A stretch of 27,591 bases of DNA from Ophiosphaerella korrae (GCA_028456385.1 JALNQF010000475.1:1-27591), one strand, 5' to 3'; positions 1 through 11,842 are shown, counted from the first letter of the stretch. Notes: generated by a model not told the origin, from the sequence alone. Program-made: numbers and translations.

Positions 1-423
1 TTATCTTATAGCTATATTGTAATACTCTTTAGTAGAGTAGTAATATAGAAGGTAGCGTAATAAGCTATAGTAACTACTTCTACTACTAAAGCTAAGCTAC
101 TTACGCTTAAGTACGTAAGTAAAGAGGTAATAGTACTAAAAAGGCTCTTTTAAGAGCTTATATTAGACCTAGGAGCTACTTAGATAATCTTCTATATTAA
201 TTAGTAAATAATTAGACTTATTATAGGTAAAAATAAGAGAGTAACAACGCGCTTATATTACGTAGATATATAAAATATATAGCTAAGATAAGAGTACGCT
301 AGAAGCTTATTTTAAGTCTCTTATATACTAACAAGCAAGATGCTAGTAGATAGCTTAACTAAGCACCTCCTAGAGTAGTAGTTTAAGAGATTTAAAGCTT
401 ACCTTAACTTTAAAGATATATGA
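1..423 (+). pseudogene. Ty1/copia pol, RNase H C-terminus (relic)
   Basis: In frame with a TGA at 421-423, the sequence reads through RIP stops as the end of a copia polyprotein. The readable part runs from about 170 to 423. It contains the conserved block ending in a TTRLxxVDI-like string, a YARSLF stretch and a closing SKMxxDxLTKxL-like motif, which is the hallmark of copia RNase H tails. Every internal stop is TAA or TAG and sits where Gln or Trp is expected. The copia assignment rests on this motif order. The protein would be non-functional as it stands. Confidence 0.75.
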
Positions 424-1249
424 GCTAAGCTTAAGTTACAAGAATTATAAAAGTAGAGTATAGAGCTATAAAGAAGTCTTTAAATTAAAGCGCTAAAGCG
501 TAGAGCTAAAGCTTAGAGCTAAGCTTAAAATAAGGTATCTATTTAAAATATAAGATTAATAAACTTATTAAGAAGTACTTTTACGTATAAATAATGCGCA
601 AAAGCCTCTTTAGCTTAAGTATCTCTAGCTAGTAGAGTAGTAATAGCCTTTATTATAAAGGTAGCGTTAGTAAGCGTAGTAGTAGTAAGATTATAGGTAG
701 AGGTAGAAGTAGTAGTAGTAGTAAGCGTAGGTATAGGCGTAAGCTAAGGTAGAGGTAGAGGTAAGAGTAGTAGAAGAGTCTAAGGACCTAGAGTCTCCTC
801 TATAACCTTACTAAGTAGTATATAGAAAGTCTTTTAGAGAGCTTTAAGCTCTCTCTCTAGAGCCTTATAAGCCTAGGTAGTAATAAGAGTAATAGTAGCG
901 TAGCGAGCAATCTTAGAGCTATAATACAAGTTAGTTAACTAATATTAGATAAAGAGCTAGAGTAGCTCTTAAAGTAGTAAATTAAAGAGCTAGAGTAAAA
1001 TTTTTAAATTAACTTATATAGGAACGTAGCTATAGCTACTAGTAGTATAGCGTATATAACGCTAAACTCCTTCTTTAAAAGAGTTATAGTAGCTCCTATT
1101 AGAGTAGCCTACTAACGCGCTATAAGTATAGTAGAAGTAAGGCTCTTTATAGAAAGTACTTATAACCCCTTTAGGAGAAGAGGTATAAGAGAGTAGAGGT
1201 AAGGGCGTCTATAGTACTAGAGTCTTTTTAGTACGCTTTTTTTTCTTCT

Positions 1250-1294
<45 letters not shown>

Positions 1295-1625
1295 CTTTAG
1301 AGGTAGTGTAGGAGCAAGATATATAAGCGTAAGTAGCTTTCTTAGCTTTACTCTATAAGAACAAGTTAGTATAATAATTACTAATATAAAAAGTAAGCTT
1401 TAAAAGCTTTAAAAACAGTAACTTATAATAGCTATAATAATAGTTACTAAAGAGTTTATAAAGCTAAGAAAACTCTAAATATACTACGTATAGCGTATAA
1501 GCGCTTAGTACCTACGCACAAGCCTAAAATAAATAGAATTGTAGGTAAAAGTATTTTTAACTAAGTTTAGATAACTACTATAAAACTTATTAAATAGCTC
1601 TACTACGTAGCTTACTTAGGAGGTA
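424..1625 (+). other. Long spacer between copia pol and 3' LTR
   Basis: About 1.2 kb lies between the pol stop and the LTR, far longer than a usual copia 3' leader. It is RIP-mutated. If TAG/TAA are read as Gln, parts of the plus strand give a Ser-, Arg- and Gln-rich low-complexity peptide (about 600-900), followed by a more ordinary stretch. I recognise no domain. It could be a third reading frame, a relic of another element, or non-coding DNA. RIP makes true stops indistinguishable from mutated Gln/Trp codons, so coding status cannot be decided here. Confidence 0.35.
1251..1294. repeat. (AGT)n trinucleotide microsatellite
   Basis: There are 44 bases of uninterrupted AGT repeat, 14 full units plus two bases. 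CpA to TpA conversion turns a CAG tract into TAG, so this may be a RIP-converted (CAG)n/(CTG)n repeat. That origin is inference. Confidence 0.9.
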
Positions 1626-1795
1626 TATTGTAAGTTAGAGCTTCGCTCTATATAATTTAGGTAAGCCTATAGTAGTAAGTAAGCTATACAAGCTATTTAA
1701 GCTACTCTACTATATATAAGTAGCCTAGCTTAGATAGCTCTTTAATTAATAATTATCTCCTACTTATTTCTAAGCTTACATCTCGTAATACCTAT
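1626..1795 (+). repeat. Copia 3' LTR (start clear, end unclear)
   Basis: From 1,626 the sequence aligns with 19,331-19,429 and differs essentially only by C-to-T and G-to-A changes. Homology begins abruptly at a TG (TA after mutation) that follows a purine tract, as an LTR start should. Beyond about 1,740 the two copies no longer align convincingly, so the LTR end is not fixed. The nominal end given is the junction with the inverted gypsy copy. Confidence 0.6.
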
Positions 1796-1799
1796 TACT

Positions 1800-3940
1800 T
1801 TACTTTATATTTATAGTTCTTATATTTTCGATATTTGTTATATATATACTTATACTATAGTCTTCTTTATATATATTCTTTAGCTAATTTTAGGCTTAGT
1901 CTAATTACTATATATTCTTTATTAAGTATTTTAATTATCTTTTAACTTTAGATATCTTTCTTTATAATTACTTTTATATAATTATATCCTTATCTTCTTA
2001 CTAGCTATATATAGTTACGTATATTTAGTTCTCTATATATATAGTAATTTGTATTTAGGTATAATATCTATAATATCTTAATATATACTAGATATTTTAG
2101 ATCTATTCTTTTATTATCTTCTACCAAGTACCTATCTATACTAGGTCTAGTTATTATTAGAATATAGTATACTATTAGTATATATAGTATATAAGCTTTA
2201 TTAATCTATTATATTCTTCTTATAAAGTACTACTACTTTCTCTATATAGGTATTCTTTTTACTATAACTATATATTACTTTATCTATTATTAGAATATTA
2301 TAAACCTTATCTTCTTAAGATTATATTCTTTTTAGTCTTTATATACTTCTTCTATACTTATAACTAGTAAGTATTTATAAATAAATTTCTATTCTTTATT
2401 TTATTCTACTATATCTATTATTATATAGCTATTATAACTATATATATTTAATAGAGTATACTCTATACTTCTTATATTAGCTTATTTATTACTTTATAGT
2501 TTCTTAGAAGTAACTATAGTAGTCTTTTTATCTTCTACTAGTCTTTTAGTGTAGATTAATAGGGTTTAGGGCTTTTCTCTTTCTAAGTCTTCTATTAGTA
2601 AGTCTATTATACGTCTTATTTCTTTAAGCTATACTTATATTCTATTTTTTATTACTACTACTTTTTATTTTCTATATAGAAACTATCTTACTCTTTACTT
2701 ACTAGAAAGATATATATAGTAGTTATTATTATAATAAAAAGCTTAATAGAGTATTATATATTACTATTCCTTACTCTTAGCTACTTTCTTCTAAGGTTTA
2801 GCTTATACTTTTAGTACTTCTTTCTTATTTTTAGTTATTTTTAACTAGTTTTCTTTCTTTAGGTCTTTACTTCTATATTCTTTTATAAAGTATCTTAGTT
2901 TTCTATATTTATAATATACTATATCTTTTTTCTTTAACTTGTAGTCTTTTACGTAGTAGCTTTTCTTACTATAGTTAAAGTACGTAAAGTCTTTATTCTT
3001 CTTTTTCTTCCTATCCTTATTAGTATTAAAGATTATAAAGTCTCTAGTATCTTAGTTTCTAGGTTATCTTTTATACTTGTTTTTCTTCTATTCTTAAAGA
3101 TTATTATCTATCTATATTACCTATTATTTTAAAGCTTATAGTATTCTTAGTTTTTCTATATATATTATTTTGTATTAGATTTTTATATTTAACTCTTGTT
3201 TAAATTGTAATATTAAAGCTAACTTATTCTATTCTATATTTTATAATAGTTATTTAAACTATAATATATACTTAAGAATACTCTTCTATTATATAAGCCT
3301 TTTAAGCTTTTCTTTAGCTTATTAGGTAATATTTATATCTCTAAATACTACTTTTATTTATTTAGTAAAGTATTTATAACTTCTAAAAATAACTTTAGTT
3401 TTATCTTTCTATATTCTTAGAGTATATATTATATAGTCTATCTAGTAAAATTTAAACTATCTTATTATATTATCTTTAAAGTATATTCTAATATATATAT
3501 TACTTTTTTATCTTCTCTATTAAAGTATAGTACTTATATATTAATCTAAAGTTATACTACTACTATAAAAGGTTATAGTTTCTCTCTTATTCTATTAAAC
3601 TTTTTAAGTACTAGTATTTTAAGTAGTTTCTTTATTATACTTATTTCTAGTCTTTAGGTAATTTATTCTATCTAGTTTTATCCTTTAATAATAGCTTTAA
3701 TCTAAGCTTTATTCTACTTTATATAGTCTTATAGTTCTTTATTCTATATTTCTAAGGTATTAATTACTAACTTTATATCTTTTTTTTAGAGATTAAGTTA
3801 TTTAGGTAATCTTTAATTACTTTCTATATAGTATTATCTAATTTATAACTACTTAGGAGTAGTTTAACTCTTTTCTTAGTTAAACTTTCTACTATTATAT
3901 TAGCTAGACTATATACTACTTACGCTTTACTTCTTCTAAT
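1800..3940 (-). pseudogene. Gypsy gag and gag-protease linker relic, truncated
   Basis: This is the minus-strand counterpart of gypsy-1 gag (5,670-about 7,800). Long stretches match after reverse complementation, for example 2,100-2,220 with 7,410-7,530, and 2,640-2,840 with 6,780-6,970. The gag start region at about 3,900-3,940 matches 5,670-5,710. The relic ends before the protease active site would be reached. It is full of RIP stops and cannot be expressed as a protein. Confidence 0.7.
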
Positions 3941-3956
3941 AACTAAATTAGTAAAG

Positions 3957-4398
3957 TATAATAGGTCTCTTATTATTAACTATAGTAACTCTTTATAGGT
4001 ATTAGTAGATTAGAACGTAATAATAAAAGCTTATATAGTAATTAGTAATAGGCTATAAATAATAATATAATTTTTATAATATTAATATATTATTACTTGT
4101 AGTTAATAATTAAATTACTAATACTATCCTAATAATACGTATTACTACTAACTATATACCTAAGCTTTCTTAGTACTTTATAACTTTGTATTTACTAAGA
4201 TTGTAAATTTATAAATTTATTACGTATCTACTTTATAACTTTATATTTACTAAGATTATAAATTTATAAATTTATTACGTATCTCTATAATAGTTTGTTT
4301 TCTAATTAAGTTTATTTTCCTATAAATTATATATATTATTATCCTTTATATTAGGGCTAATTAGCTCTACCTAATTTTCTCTTGTTATAGTTGTAACA
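3957..4398 (-). repeat. 5' LTR of the inverted gypsy copy
   Basis: This 442-bp LTR lies in minus orientation and is homologous to the 447-bp LTRs of gypsy-1. On the minus strand it starts TGTTAC at 4,398, and the end next to the gag leader is at 3,957. It contains a 55-bp tandem duplication (4,175-4,284) that I do not see in the gypsy-1 LTRs. Confidence 0.75.
4175..4284. repeat. 55-bp tandem duplication inside an LTR
   Basis: Two head-to-tail units, 4,175-4,229 and 4,230-4,284, begin ACTTTATAACTTT and end TTACGTATCT. They differ at only a few positions, and the clear differences are G/A, consistent with duplication followed by RIP. Confidence 0.85.
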
Positions 4399-4769
4399 AC
4401 TCTATTAAAGTAGTAGTACTAGTACTCTAAGTTTTTAGTTATTTTAAGTAACTCTTAGTTATATATATTATAATTATACTCTACTTAAATAATTTTTTTT
4501 TAAAAAGAAGTTAACTAGCTTCTACTAAGCTAAGTTACTTTTAGTTAAAACTAATTAGCTTAATATACTTATAGTCGCTCTACCTAAAGTATTAACTTTT
4601 ACTTTAGTTTTTTTTATAGAAAGTATATAAAGATAAGTACTTTAAAGAAAGTATCTTTTAGTTTTTAGAAGGCTTAGCGTACTTTTTTTCTAATTTTAAT
4701 TTCTTAGCTTTTTCTCTCCTTTAAGTAGGCTTACTCTAAGCTATATTTAGGCTCTTTTAAGTTAATTTT
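4399..4769 (-). mobile_element. Gypsy-2 fragment, left of the gypsy-1 insertion
   Basis: Removing gypsy-1 (4,770-12,303) and one copy of its ATTTT target duplication joins this segment to 12,309 onward. On the minus strand it continues the gypsy-2 pol frame just past the reverse transcriptase, giving a Lys-rich stretch at about 4,650-4,760. I recognise no domain in it. It ends at the LTR terminus of the inverted gypsy copy at 4,398. Confidence 0.6.
4765..4769. repeat. Target-site duplication, left (ATTTT)
   Basis: ATTTT here matches ATTTT at 12,304-12,308, immediately outside the two LTR ends of gypsy-1. Confidence 0.85.
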
Positions 4770-5650
4770 TATTACGTTAGTAATAAGGGAAATCGAGATA
4801 GAGCTAATTAGTCCTTACTTAGGTACTAACAAAGTATAAGATAAGTAGGGTAACAACTTTAATTAGGAAACTACTTACAACTAGGATACGTAGGTAATCT
4901 CTTAATCTATTAAGTATATAGATAGAAGGTAATTATAGATTAATAGATTAGTAATCTATAACCTATAGTTGCTAAGACTAGATACAAGTAATAGATTAAT
5001 AGGTTAGTAAGAATATATAATTAGTAGTAATACGTATTATTAAGATAGTATTAGTAATCTAATCCTTTAATTATAGAACGCTAATACAAGATAATTGTAA
5101 TGTAACGGGCCTCCTGTTGTCGACTACAGGTGCCTGTCTTGAAGGGGGTTAGTAGATCACGAGGTAATAGTAAAGCTTAGGGGTAATCTGTAATAACTGT
5201 AAACAATAGAAGATGTTTTGCAACTGTCTTGTATTGGCGTTCTGTGGTTAAAGGATTGAATTGCCGATGCTATCCTAATAATGCGCATTGCTAATAACTA
5301 TATACTTGCTGTAATCCGTGATCTGTGTTTGCTAAGATCAACAGATTACAGATTAGCTTGATCCGTGATCTACTACTGCCAAGAGTCTACAGATTATAGA
5401 TTACTCTAGGTGTCCTAATTATGCGTAGTTTCCCAATCGAGGTCGTTACCCCGCTCGTCCCATGCTTCGTTAGCGCCTAGACCGAGACTAATTAGTTCCA
5501 TCTCGATTTCTTCTATTACGCCTGTAACATGTAAGATATCTTCTATTATTTATAGTTATTACTAATTACAATATAAGCTTTTGTTATTACCTTATAATCT
5601 ACTAATAACCTAAAGGTTATTAGGAAGTTAACCCTAGTAACCCTATTATA
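4770..5650 (+). repeat. Gypsy-1 5' LTR, interrupted by a solo LTR
   Basis: The LTR is 4,770-5,100 plus 5,535-5,650 (331 + 116 = 447 bases). It aligns along its length with 11,857-12,303. The start reads TATTAC and the end TATTATA, which are RIP-altered TGTTAC and GTTACA termini. The gap holds the solo LTR and the second copy of its TGTAA target duplication. Confidence 0.9.
5096..5534 (-). mobile_element. Young solo LTR with TGTAA target duplication
   Basis: A solo LTR of the gypsy-1 family lies on the minus strand at 5,101-5,529 (429 bp). It begins TGTTACAGGC on the minus strand and ends GCCCGTTACA, forming inverted termini. It is flanked by TGTAA at 5,096-5,100 and 5,530-5,534. It keeps CpA, TpG and CpG sites that its host LTR has lost, so it inserted after the host was mutated and then lost its internal region by LTR-LTR recombination. 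The reconstructed empty site matches ATTGCAAGATATC of the 3' LTR at about 12,180. Confidence 0.93.
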
Positions 5651-5669
5651 CCTTACTAATTTAGTTATT

Positions 5670-8600
5670 ATAAGAAGTAAAGCGTAAGTAGCGTATAGTT
5701 TAGCTAATATAATAGTAGAAAGTTTAACTAAATAAATAGCTAAGGTACCTAAGAGTAGTTATAAATTAGATAGTATAGTATAGGAAGTAATTAAAGAATA
5801 TATAAACAATCTAATCTTAGATAAAAAAGATATAAAGATAGTAATTAATACTTTAAAAATATAGAACAAGGAACTACAAGACTACGTAAAGTAAAATAAA
5901 GTATAAATTAAAGCTATTATTAAAGGTTAAAACTAAATAGAACTAATTACTTAAAGACTAGAGATAAGTACAATAAAGAAACTACTTAAGATACTTATCT
6001 TTAAAAAGTTTAATAGAATAAAGGAGAAACTAAGACCTTTTATAGTATTAGTATAACTCTAGATAGATATATAAGTACTATACTTTAATATAGAAGAAAA
6101 GAAAGTAATATATATTAGAATATACTTAGAAGAAGATATAATAAGATAGTTTAAACCTTACTAGATAGACTATACAATATATACTCTAATAATATAGAAA
6201 GATAAAACTAAAGCTATTTTTAGAAGTTATAAATACTTTACTAGATAAATAAGAGTAGTATTTAGGGATATAGATATTACCTAATAAGTAGAAGAAAAAC
6301 TTAAAAGGCTTATATAAAGTAAGAGTATTCCTAAATATATATTATAGTTTAAATAACTATTATAAAATATAGAATAGAATAAATTAGCTCTAATATTATA
6401 ATTTAAATAAAGACTAAACGTAAAAATTTAATATAAAATAATTTATATAGAGAAACCTAGGATACTAGAAGCTCTAAAGTAATAGGTAATATAAATTAAT
6501 AATAATCTTTAAGAATAGAAAAAGAACAAGTATAGTAGCTAACCTAGAAACTAGGATATTAGAGACTCTATAATCCTTAATACTAATAAGGATAGGAAGA
6601 AAAAGAAGAATAAAGACTTTACGTACTTTAACTATAGTAAGAAAGGCTACTACGTAAAAGACTACTAGTTATAAAAGAAGAAAGATATAGTATATTATAA
6701 GTATAGAAAACTAGGATACTTTATAAAAGATTATAGAAGTAAAGACTATAAGAAAGATAAAGAAGCCTAATTAAAGATAACTAAAGGTAAGAAAGAAGTA
6801 CTAAAAGTATAGGCTAAGCCTTAAAAGAAAGTAGCTAGGAGTAAAGAAATATAATATATAATACTCTATTAAACCTTTTATTATAAAGATAACTACTATA
6901 TATATCTTTCTAGTAAGTAGAGAGTAAGATAGTTTCTATAAAAGAATAGAGTAGTAGTAATAAAAGAAAAAAGAAAAGTATAGCTAGAAGAAATAGCGTA
7001 CGTAATAGACTTACTAATAGAAGACTTAGAAGAGAAAGAACCCTAGATTCTATTAATCTAGGCTAAAAAACTAGTACTAGATAAAGAGACTACTATAGCT
7101 TCCTCTAAAAGACTATAAGGAAGTAAGAGATAACGTAGTATAAGAGGTATAAAATATACCTAGCTAGATATATATAGCTATAATAGTTATACAACAATAA
7201 ATATAGAGGAATAAAATAAATAATAGAAGTTTATTTAGAAATACTTACTAGTTATAAGTATAGAGGAAGCGTATAAAGAGTAAAAAGAAAATAATCCTAA
7301 AGAAATAAAGATTATACTATTTTAAGAATAGATAAAGTAATATATAGCTATAGTAAGAAGAATACTTATATAAAGAGAATAGTAGTTCTTTATAAAAAAA
7401 ACGCGATAGATTAATAAAGCCTATATACTAAGAATACTAATAGTGTACTATATCTTAATAATAGATATACCTAGAATAGACAAATACTAAGAAGGGGATA
7501 ATAAAATAATAAACCTAAAACATCTAGTATACTTTAAAGTATTATAGATATTATACTTAGATAAGAATTATATTATATATAGGAACCCTAAAGTAAATAA
7601 TAATATATAGCTTATAAGAAGAAGAGGCTATAACTATATAAAAGTAATTCTAGTAGAAGATATCTAAGGATAAGAAATAATACCTAAAGAAAGATACCTA
7701 GTAGTAAGGCTAGGACTAAAACTATCTAAAAAATATATCTAAGGAAGACTATAGTATAAATACACGTATAATAAATATCTAAAATATAAAGAATATAAGT
7801 ATAATATAAGCCTATAGCTTTAAAAAGATAGATAATTTATAAAGACGCCTAATTAAGAATAGCTAGAAGGTATAAGAAGCCTATATATTACAAAAATAGG
7901 TACGTACTAAAGAAAGAAAGTATAATTAATAATTAATAGTAGAGCTACAAAGAACTTTATATTAAAAAAGTTTATAGAAATATAAAGAATACGTTATATA
8001 ATAAAGAAATACTCTTAATAACTAAGTATAATTAAAAGAAAACTATTCTAGGAACCTATTAGGTTTAAGATAGTTTTTTCTATACTAGAACTAGAAGAGA
8101 TAATAATTAAAAATATAGTTATAGATATAACAGCAATTAATAAGGAACAAGATATAATACTAGGAATACTATAGTTATAGATAATAAACCTATATATTAA
8201 TTAGAGAACAAGAAAAATTAACTACTATAAGATAAAAATATTAAAAGCTAATATAAGCACCTATAAAGGAGAATTCCTTAAAGAATATAAGAAATAGGAA
8301 AAATAGCTTATAGAGCCTAAAGACTATCTTCTAGAATACTAACTATAGGACTTAGTAATAGACCTAAAGGAAGATAAAGACGTAGGATAGAGCCTAGTTT
8401 ATAGAAAAATAGAAGAAGAATCTAAGATTAAATAAGTATTTATTAAAAATATAATAAAGAAAAGATAAATATAAGAATCTAAATTCTTAGTAGTATATAA
8501 ACTTATATTTATAGATAAAAAAAGAATAAGTAATAAAAGACTTTACGTAGATTTTAAGAAAACTAATATAATTATAAATAAACACTAATAACCTTTACTA

Positions 8601-11143
8601 TAAATAGATAAAATATAAGATAAGCTATAAAAAGTAAAGATCTTTACAAAACTAGATATCTAAAATACTTACTACTAAATTAGAATTAAAGAAGGTAATA
8701 AATAGAAAATAGTATTTAGAACGCAATATAGACTATATAAATATTTAGTTATACCCTTTAGATTAATAAATATACTAGTAGTATTTTAGGAAAGAATTAA
8801 TATAGTACTAAGAGAGTACTTAGATATATTTATATTTATATATCTAGATAATATCCTTATATTCTTAGAAATAGAGGAAGAATACGTATAATACGTATAC
8901 AAGGTACTAGAGAAATTAGTAGAAAGTAAGCTATTTCTTAAAATAAGAAAATACAAGTTCTATATAAAAGAAATAGATTTCCTTAGATTTATTATTAAAC
9001 TAGGAAAAATCAAGATTAACCTAGGAAAAATTAAGTTAATTAACAAATAGCTAATACTAAAAAACCTAAAAGAGGTATAATAATTTTATAGGTTAGCAAA
9101 TTTTTATAGAAAATTAATAGTAAAATAGTTTAAAGATATAGAACCTATAATAAAACTTATAAAGAAGGATATACTATTTAAATAGATAAAAGAATATAAT
9201 AAAGTATTTAATATAATTAAGAGAAAGTTTATAAAAAACCTAGTTATTAGAATATATAACCTAGAACTACTAGTAATAGTAAAAATAGATATATCTAACT
9301 TAGTCTATAGAATAGTACTAATATTAGAAAACCTAAAGACTAAAAAAGAGTACTTAGTTAAATACTTCTCTAAGAAAATAAAGCTAGTAGAGCTTAGTTA
9401 CTTAATCTATAACAAGGAAATACTAGTAATCTATAAAGTATTTAAGTAATAGAAAGTATACCTATAAAGAGTAAAGTAATAAATAAAGGTCTATATAGAC
9501 TATAAGAATCTTATAAGATTTATAATAAATAAAGACTTATTATAATACTATATAAGAGAGTAGGAATTCCTATTAATATTTAATTTAGAAATTATATATA
9601 TAAAAGAGAAAGATAACTAATTTATAGATACTCTAAGTAGAAGACTAGACCTATAAGAAGAAGTAAACGCTACTAGTATAGTTCTAGTTAAGAATAAAGA
9701 AAGATATTTAGTCTTAAATATACCTAAAATAGCTATAATACTTAAAAGAAAGAGTAGTAAGCTAGATAAATAGATTTAGAAAATAACGTAAAAAGTATCT
9801 AAAGAAATAAAGAAACTAGAAATCTATAAAGGATTTATATAAGCGTATAGAAGAATATATATCTTAAGGAAGATATAGAGAGAATTTATATAATAATTCT
9901 ATAAATTACTAGTATATAGATACTAAAGAATTAATAAAACCCTAGATAGACTACTATAAGACTACTATATTCTTAAAGTAAGATAACTAGTAATAGAAGT
10001 ACTATAAGACTATATAGAATACTATAAGAATAAGTATAATAAGTATATACTATATAGGATATTATAACTAGTTAAAGTATTAGAATAACTATAGGGAATT
10101 ATTATAATAGACTTTATTACAAAGTTTCTTAAGTTAAAGGACCTAATATTAGGAGTTAAGTATAATAGAATTCTAATAATAGTAGATAAGCTTATAAAAT
10201 ATTTATATTTTAGGCTATATAAAGAAAAAAGCAGGATAGAAGTTACTATATACTAAGTTCTAGGAACTATAATTAGTTAATATAGACTACTAGATAAGAT
10301 TATTATAGATAGAGACGTAAGGTTTATATTAAAACTATAGGGAACAATTATAGCACAATTAAAAATATAATATATAATGTTTACTATATATTACCTATAG
10401 ATAATTAGATAATTAGAATAAATAAATTAGATAGTAAAGTAGTACTTAAGATACTACCTTAACTATAATTAGAATAACTAGGTATAGTTACTACCTATAG
10501 TATAGTTAGTATACAACAGCGCAAAGAATATAGTAATAAGAGTATTACTCTTTTTTATAAATTATAGATTTAACTCTAGTGTATATTAAATACTAAGAAA
10601 TATAGAATCTTAGTCCTAAAGAAGAGAAAACCTTACTAATAGACTTAAAGAAATACACAATTAATTAAGATAGGACGTAGAGTTCCTATATAATTAAATA
10701 GTAAAATATTATAATAAGAAGTACTAGGAAGGACCTTAATTTAGAGAGAGAGAAAAAGTATAGTTAGTTAGGAAAAACGTAAAAAGTAAACAACTAAGTT
10801 TAAAACTAGATTACGTTAAGATAGACTATATAAAATTAAGAAGAAAGTTACGCTAGTTATATTTAAACTAAAGCTACTAAGTAAAATAAAGATATACCTA
10901 ACCTTCTATATAGCGCTACTTAAGATAGTACTATAAAATATAGAACTACTAGTATATAAAGTAGATACGTATAGAAAATAGAAAGAATAAGAAGTTAAAG
11001 AAATCCTAGTATACTAGTTCTATAATAGTAGGAACTATTACTTAGTAAAATAGATAGGTATAGATAAAAAAGGATAACTATAGGAAGATATATAGGAACT
11101 AGAAAATAACCTTAACTACTTTAAGAAACTAAAAGAGTTCTAA
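5670..11143 (+). pseudogene. Gypsy-1 gag-pol relic with chromodomain
   Basis: Reading from an ATA at 5,670 (a likely RIP-altered ATG), one frame can be followed through gag and pol. Gag contains a CCHC zinc knuckle at about 6,627-6,670 and a weaker second one at about 6,700-6,745, with Cys and His codons changed to Tyr. The protease motif, originally D-S-G-A-T, lies at 7,935-7,949. The reverse transcriptase catalytic box reads YLDN at 8,841-8,852. The integrase HHCC zinc finger is at about 9,905-10,030, its first Asp at 10,110-10,112 and a DRD motif at 10,308-10,316. A chromodomain spans about 10,991-11,143. The frame slips once, near 10,822, where a one-base deletion fits. All stops are TAA/TAG at expected Gln/Trp positions. 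Whether the terminal TAA is original is uncertain. Confidence 0.88.
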
Positions 11144-11842
11144 AGTTAAAACCCTCTAGACTACCTAGTAGTAAACTAAAAAGAATAGTACTATTAGTAA
11201 CAAATAGAGAGGCGCTAGACTTACTTAGTATAGTAGGAGCTAGAGTAGCCTCTACTATATCCTTAAGATTAAGCTTAGATTCTAGAAGAGTAGACTACTT
11301 AATAGACTTCTTATTGTTTAAGGCCTTTATCTTATAAAGATAAGATAAATAGGCCTAGTTATTAGATAGCTACGTCTAATTATTAAGAAATTAAAACTAA
11401 TATTCTTTTAGTGTATAACAAGAGATTTTATAGAGTTGCTTATACTCCTTTTTAGCTTCTATAATCTATAATAATAGTTTTTCTTAAGCGTAGTTAATAG
11501 CTCTCTCTATTATATATAAGTATAGACGCAGAAATAAGTATTTTTAACTTATACTCTACTATAGATATACTAGATAGGTTATAAGATAAATAAGCGTTAG
11601 TATAAATATATACCTTATAGGCCTTACTATATTTTAAAGAAAGATAAACTAATAAAGAGTTTATAGACTTATAATAAGAGTATAAAAATATTATAATACT
11701 ATAGCGTAATATATAATCTACTAATTAAATACAATAAAGAGTAGACTTAGTAGGTATAAAGATAAAGAATAAAGAACTTTATATTAATAAAGAAACTAGA
11801 TTAATAACTTTAGCTTTAGGATAGGAAAATAAAGGACTATCT
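11144..11842 (+). other. Gypsy-1 3' non-coding region
   Basis: About 700 bases lie between the chromodomain and the polypurine tract. The region is RIP-mutated and shows no domain that I recognise. It is long for a gypsy 3' leader. An extra small reading frame cannot be excluded, because stops are uninformative here. Confidence 0.5.

Larger units (their letters stand above)
1..1795 (+). mobile_element. Ty1/copia retrotransposon, 3' part, RIP-degraded
   Basis: This is the 3' end of a Ty1/copia-type LTR retrotransposon, cut by the window start. Three parts are visible in order: the C-terminal RNase H of pol (1-423), a long spacer (424-1,625), and the start of a 3' LTR at about 1,626, directly after a short purine-rich tract (AGGAGG, 1,618-1,623). 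CpA and TpG are almost absent and the pol frame is full of TAA/TAG, as expected from RIP. The right edge, about 1,795, is where homology to the inverted gypsy copy begins, and is good to roughly 20 bases. No target duplication can be assigned because the 5' end is outside the window. Confidence 0.75.
1800..4398 (-). mobile_element. Inverted, 3'-truncated Ty3/gypsy copy (same family as gypsy-1)
   Basis: The reverse complement follows gypsy-1 (4,770-12,303) from its 5' LTR through gag into the region before the protease. The LTR is at 3,957-4,398, gag starts near 3,940, and homology stops at about 1,800, matching about 7,800 in gypsy-1. The protease, reverse transcriptase, integrase and 3' LTR are missing. 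Against the copia LTR the left end is a deletion or insertion junction, not a normal element end. The right end carries an intact TGT terminus (minus-strand TGTTAC at 4,398). The copy is strongly RIP-mutated. Confidence 0.8.
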
